DNA of 63,104 nt, taken from contig NW_004087085.1 in the NCBI RefSeq assembly GCF_000220395.1, positions 1,907-65,010 on the forward strand, in the 5' to 3' direction. Under the pieces are notes generated by a model that saw only the letters and a program-made list of their open reading frames with translations, was not told the origin of the DNA and ran no database searches. The stretch is from Ichthyophthirius multifiliis. Lineage: Eukaryota; Ciliophora; Oligohymenophorea; Hymenostomatida. Below are positions 62,362 to 63,104 of the stretch, piece after piece. A program made the translations under genes and the position numbers. Within the stretch, counting starts at the first letter, position 1; every line of letters starts with the position of its first letter.

Positions 62362-63104
62362 ATTTATTTTATTTTATATTTAAATATTTTTCTTTTTTTT
62401 CTTTTAAATATAATTTAAAATTATATGTATTAAGATTTATTTTAAATCTTATTAAAAAGTTATTAATAAAATACTAAAAATAAATATATATAAATATATA
62501 TATATATTATATATAAATAATTATTTATATATAAATATAATAAAATAACGGTTTTTTATTTATTATTTATTGATTATTTATATTTTTTATACTATAAAAA
62601 TTTAATTACTAATTTATTTATAATTAATATTTTACAATTATATTAATATTAATGAATATGGAAATTATAAAAAATTACTTAAAGCAAAAAATATTTATTA
62701 AAAATAAAATTGTTGATTAAAGAATTTAAATAAAATATATATATATATAAACATATATATTTATATATATATATATTTATATATATATATTTTTTTAATT
62801 TTAATATTAAAATAATCTTTAATTAATAAATATTTATACAAAATAAAAAAAAGTTAATTAATAAATAAAATAAATATTTATATATTTTTTTATATTTAAA
62901 AATATTATATATAATATTTCTAACTATTTTATGAATTTATTATATGAAAATAAAATATTTTAATTTTTGAAATTCAGATAATTAATTATAAAAAGAGTTT
63001 TTTCTTTTTTTATAATAATTATAAAATAAAAGTTATAAAATTATATATTAAATTTATTAAATTAATTTATATTATAATAAATTAACGTATTATTATACAT
63101 ACGA
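62362..63104. other. A/T-rich right end of window
   Basis: Low-complexity A/T with (AT)n near 62735-62790. No gene seen; likely the upstream region of the histidine kinase gene and beyond. Confidence 0.6.

Noticed and set aside
1-63104. Telomere repeats, CRISPR arrays, transposons, tRNA genes, bacterial-type operons
   Set aside because: Looked for G-rich telomeric repeats, regularly spaced repeats with unique spacers, reverse transcriptase or transposase motifs and tRNA T-loop signatures; none were seen by eye.

Overview
This is macronuclear-type DNA from an oligohymenophorean ciliate, most likely a hymenostome close to Ichthyophthirius or Tetrahymena. Base composition is extremely A+T-rich. 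Conserved proteins read through only if TAA and TAG are translated as glutamine, and every well-supported gene ends at TGA. Introns are short (about 45-170 nt), start GTA/GTT, end AG, and many contain (AT)n runs. Genes are small and lie close together on both strands. No telomere repeat, tRNA, rRNA, transposon, virus-like element or CRISPR array was recognised.

Layout, left to right. 1-8.6 kb: the end of a ZIP zinc transporter gene (-), a K/N/Q-rich protein (+), and a long M14 carboxypeptidase of the tubulin-deglutamylase type (-). 9.6-18.7 kb: a small secreted Cys-rich protein (+), autophagy protein ATG5 (-), a complete cullin (+), the E2F partner DP (-) and an ATG1/ULK-like kinase (-). 21-33 kb: a coiled-coil protein, a fatty-acid-amide-hydrolase-like amidase, a C2/coiled-coil protein, an NADPH oxidoreductase (-), another coiled-coil protein (-), a multi-pass membrane protein and an LRR protein. 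34-50 kb: LC8 dynein light chain, a 27-bp tandem repeat, two unrecognised proteins, an HP1-like chromo protein (-), a macro-domain protein, a B-box-like zinc-finger protein (-), mitochondrial ribosomal protein bL12 (-), a type I membrane protein and an LRR protein. 50-63 kb: a second ULK-like kinase carrying a 100-bp tandem duplication (-), a long coiled-coil protein (-), a GH35 beta-galactosidase (-), a small coiled-coil protein (+) and a hybrid histidine kinase (-).

The genes do not form an operon. Recurrent themes are autophagy (ATG5, two ATG1-like kinases, a possible Frag1/DRAM-like protein), cilia and microtubules (CCP carboxypeptidase, LC8, coiled-coil and LRR proteins), and cell-cycle or chromatin control (cullin, DP, HP1-like, macro domain).

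Quality note. For ATG5, cullin, amidase, oxidoreductase, LC8, the 31.4 kb LRR gene, the 30 kb membrane protein and the histidine kinase, the proposed exons sum exactly in frame. About ten other genes need a single-base shift, usually at an A or T run. I read these mainly as sequence-length errors in homopolymers, but real lesions cannot be excluded. All domain calls come from reading the sequence by eye; no database search was run.
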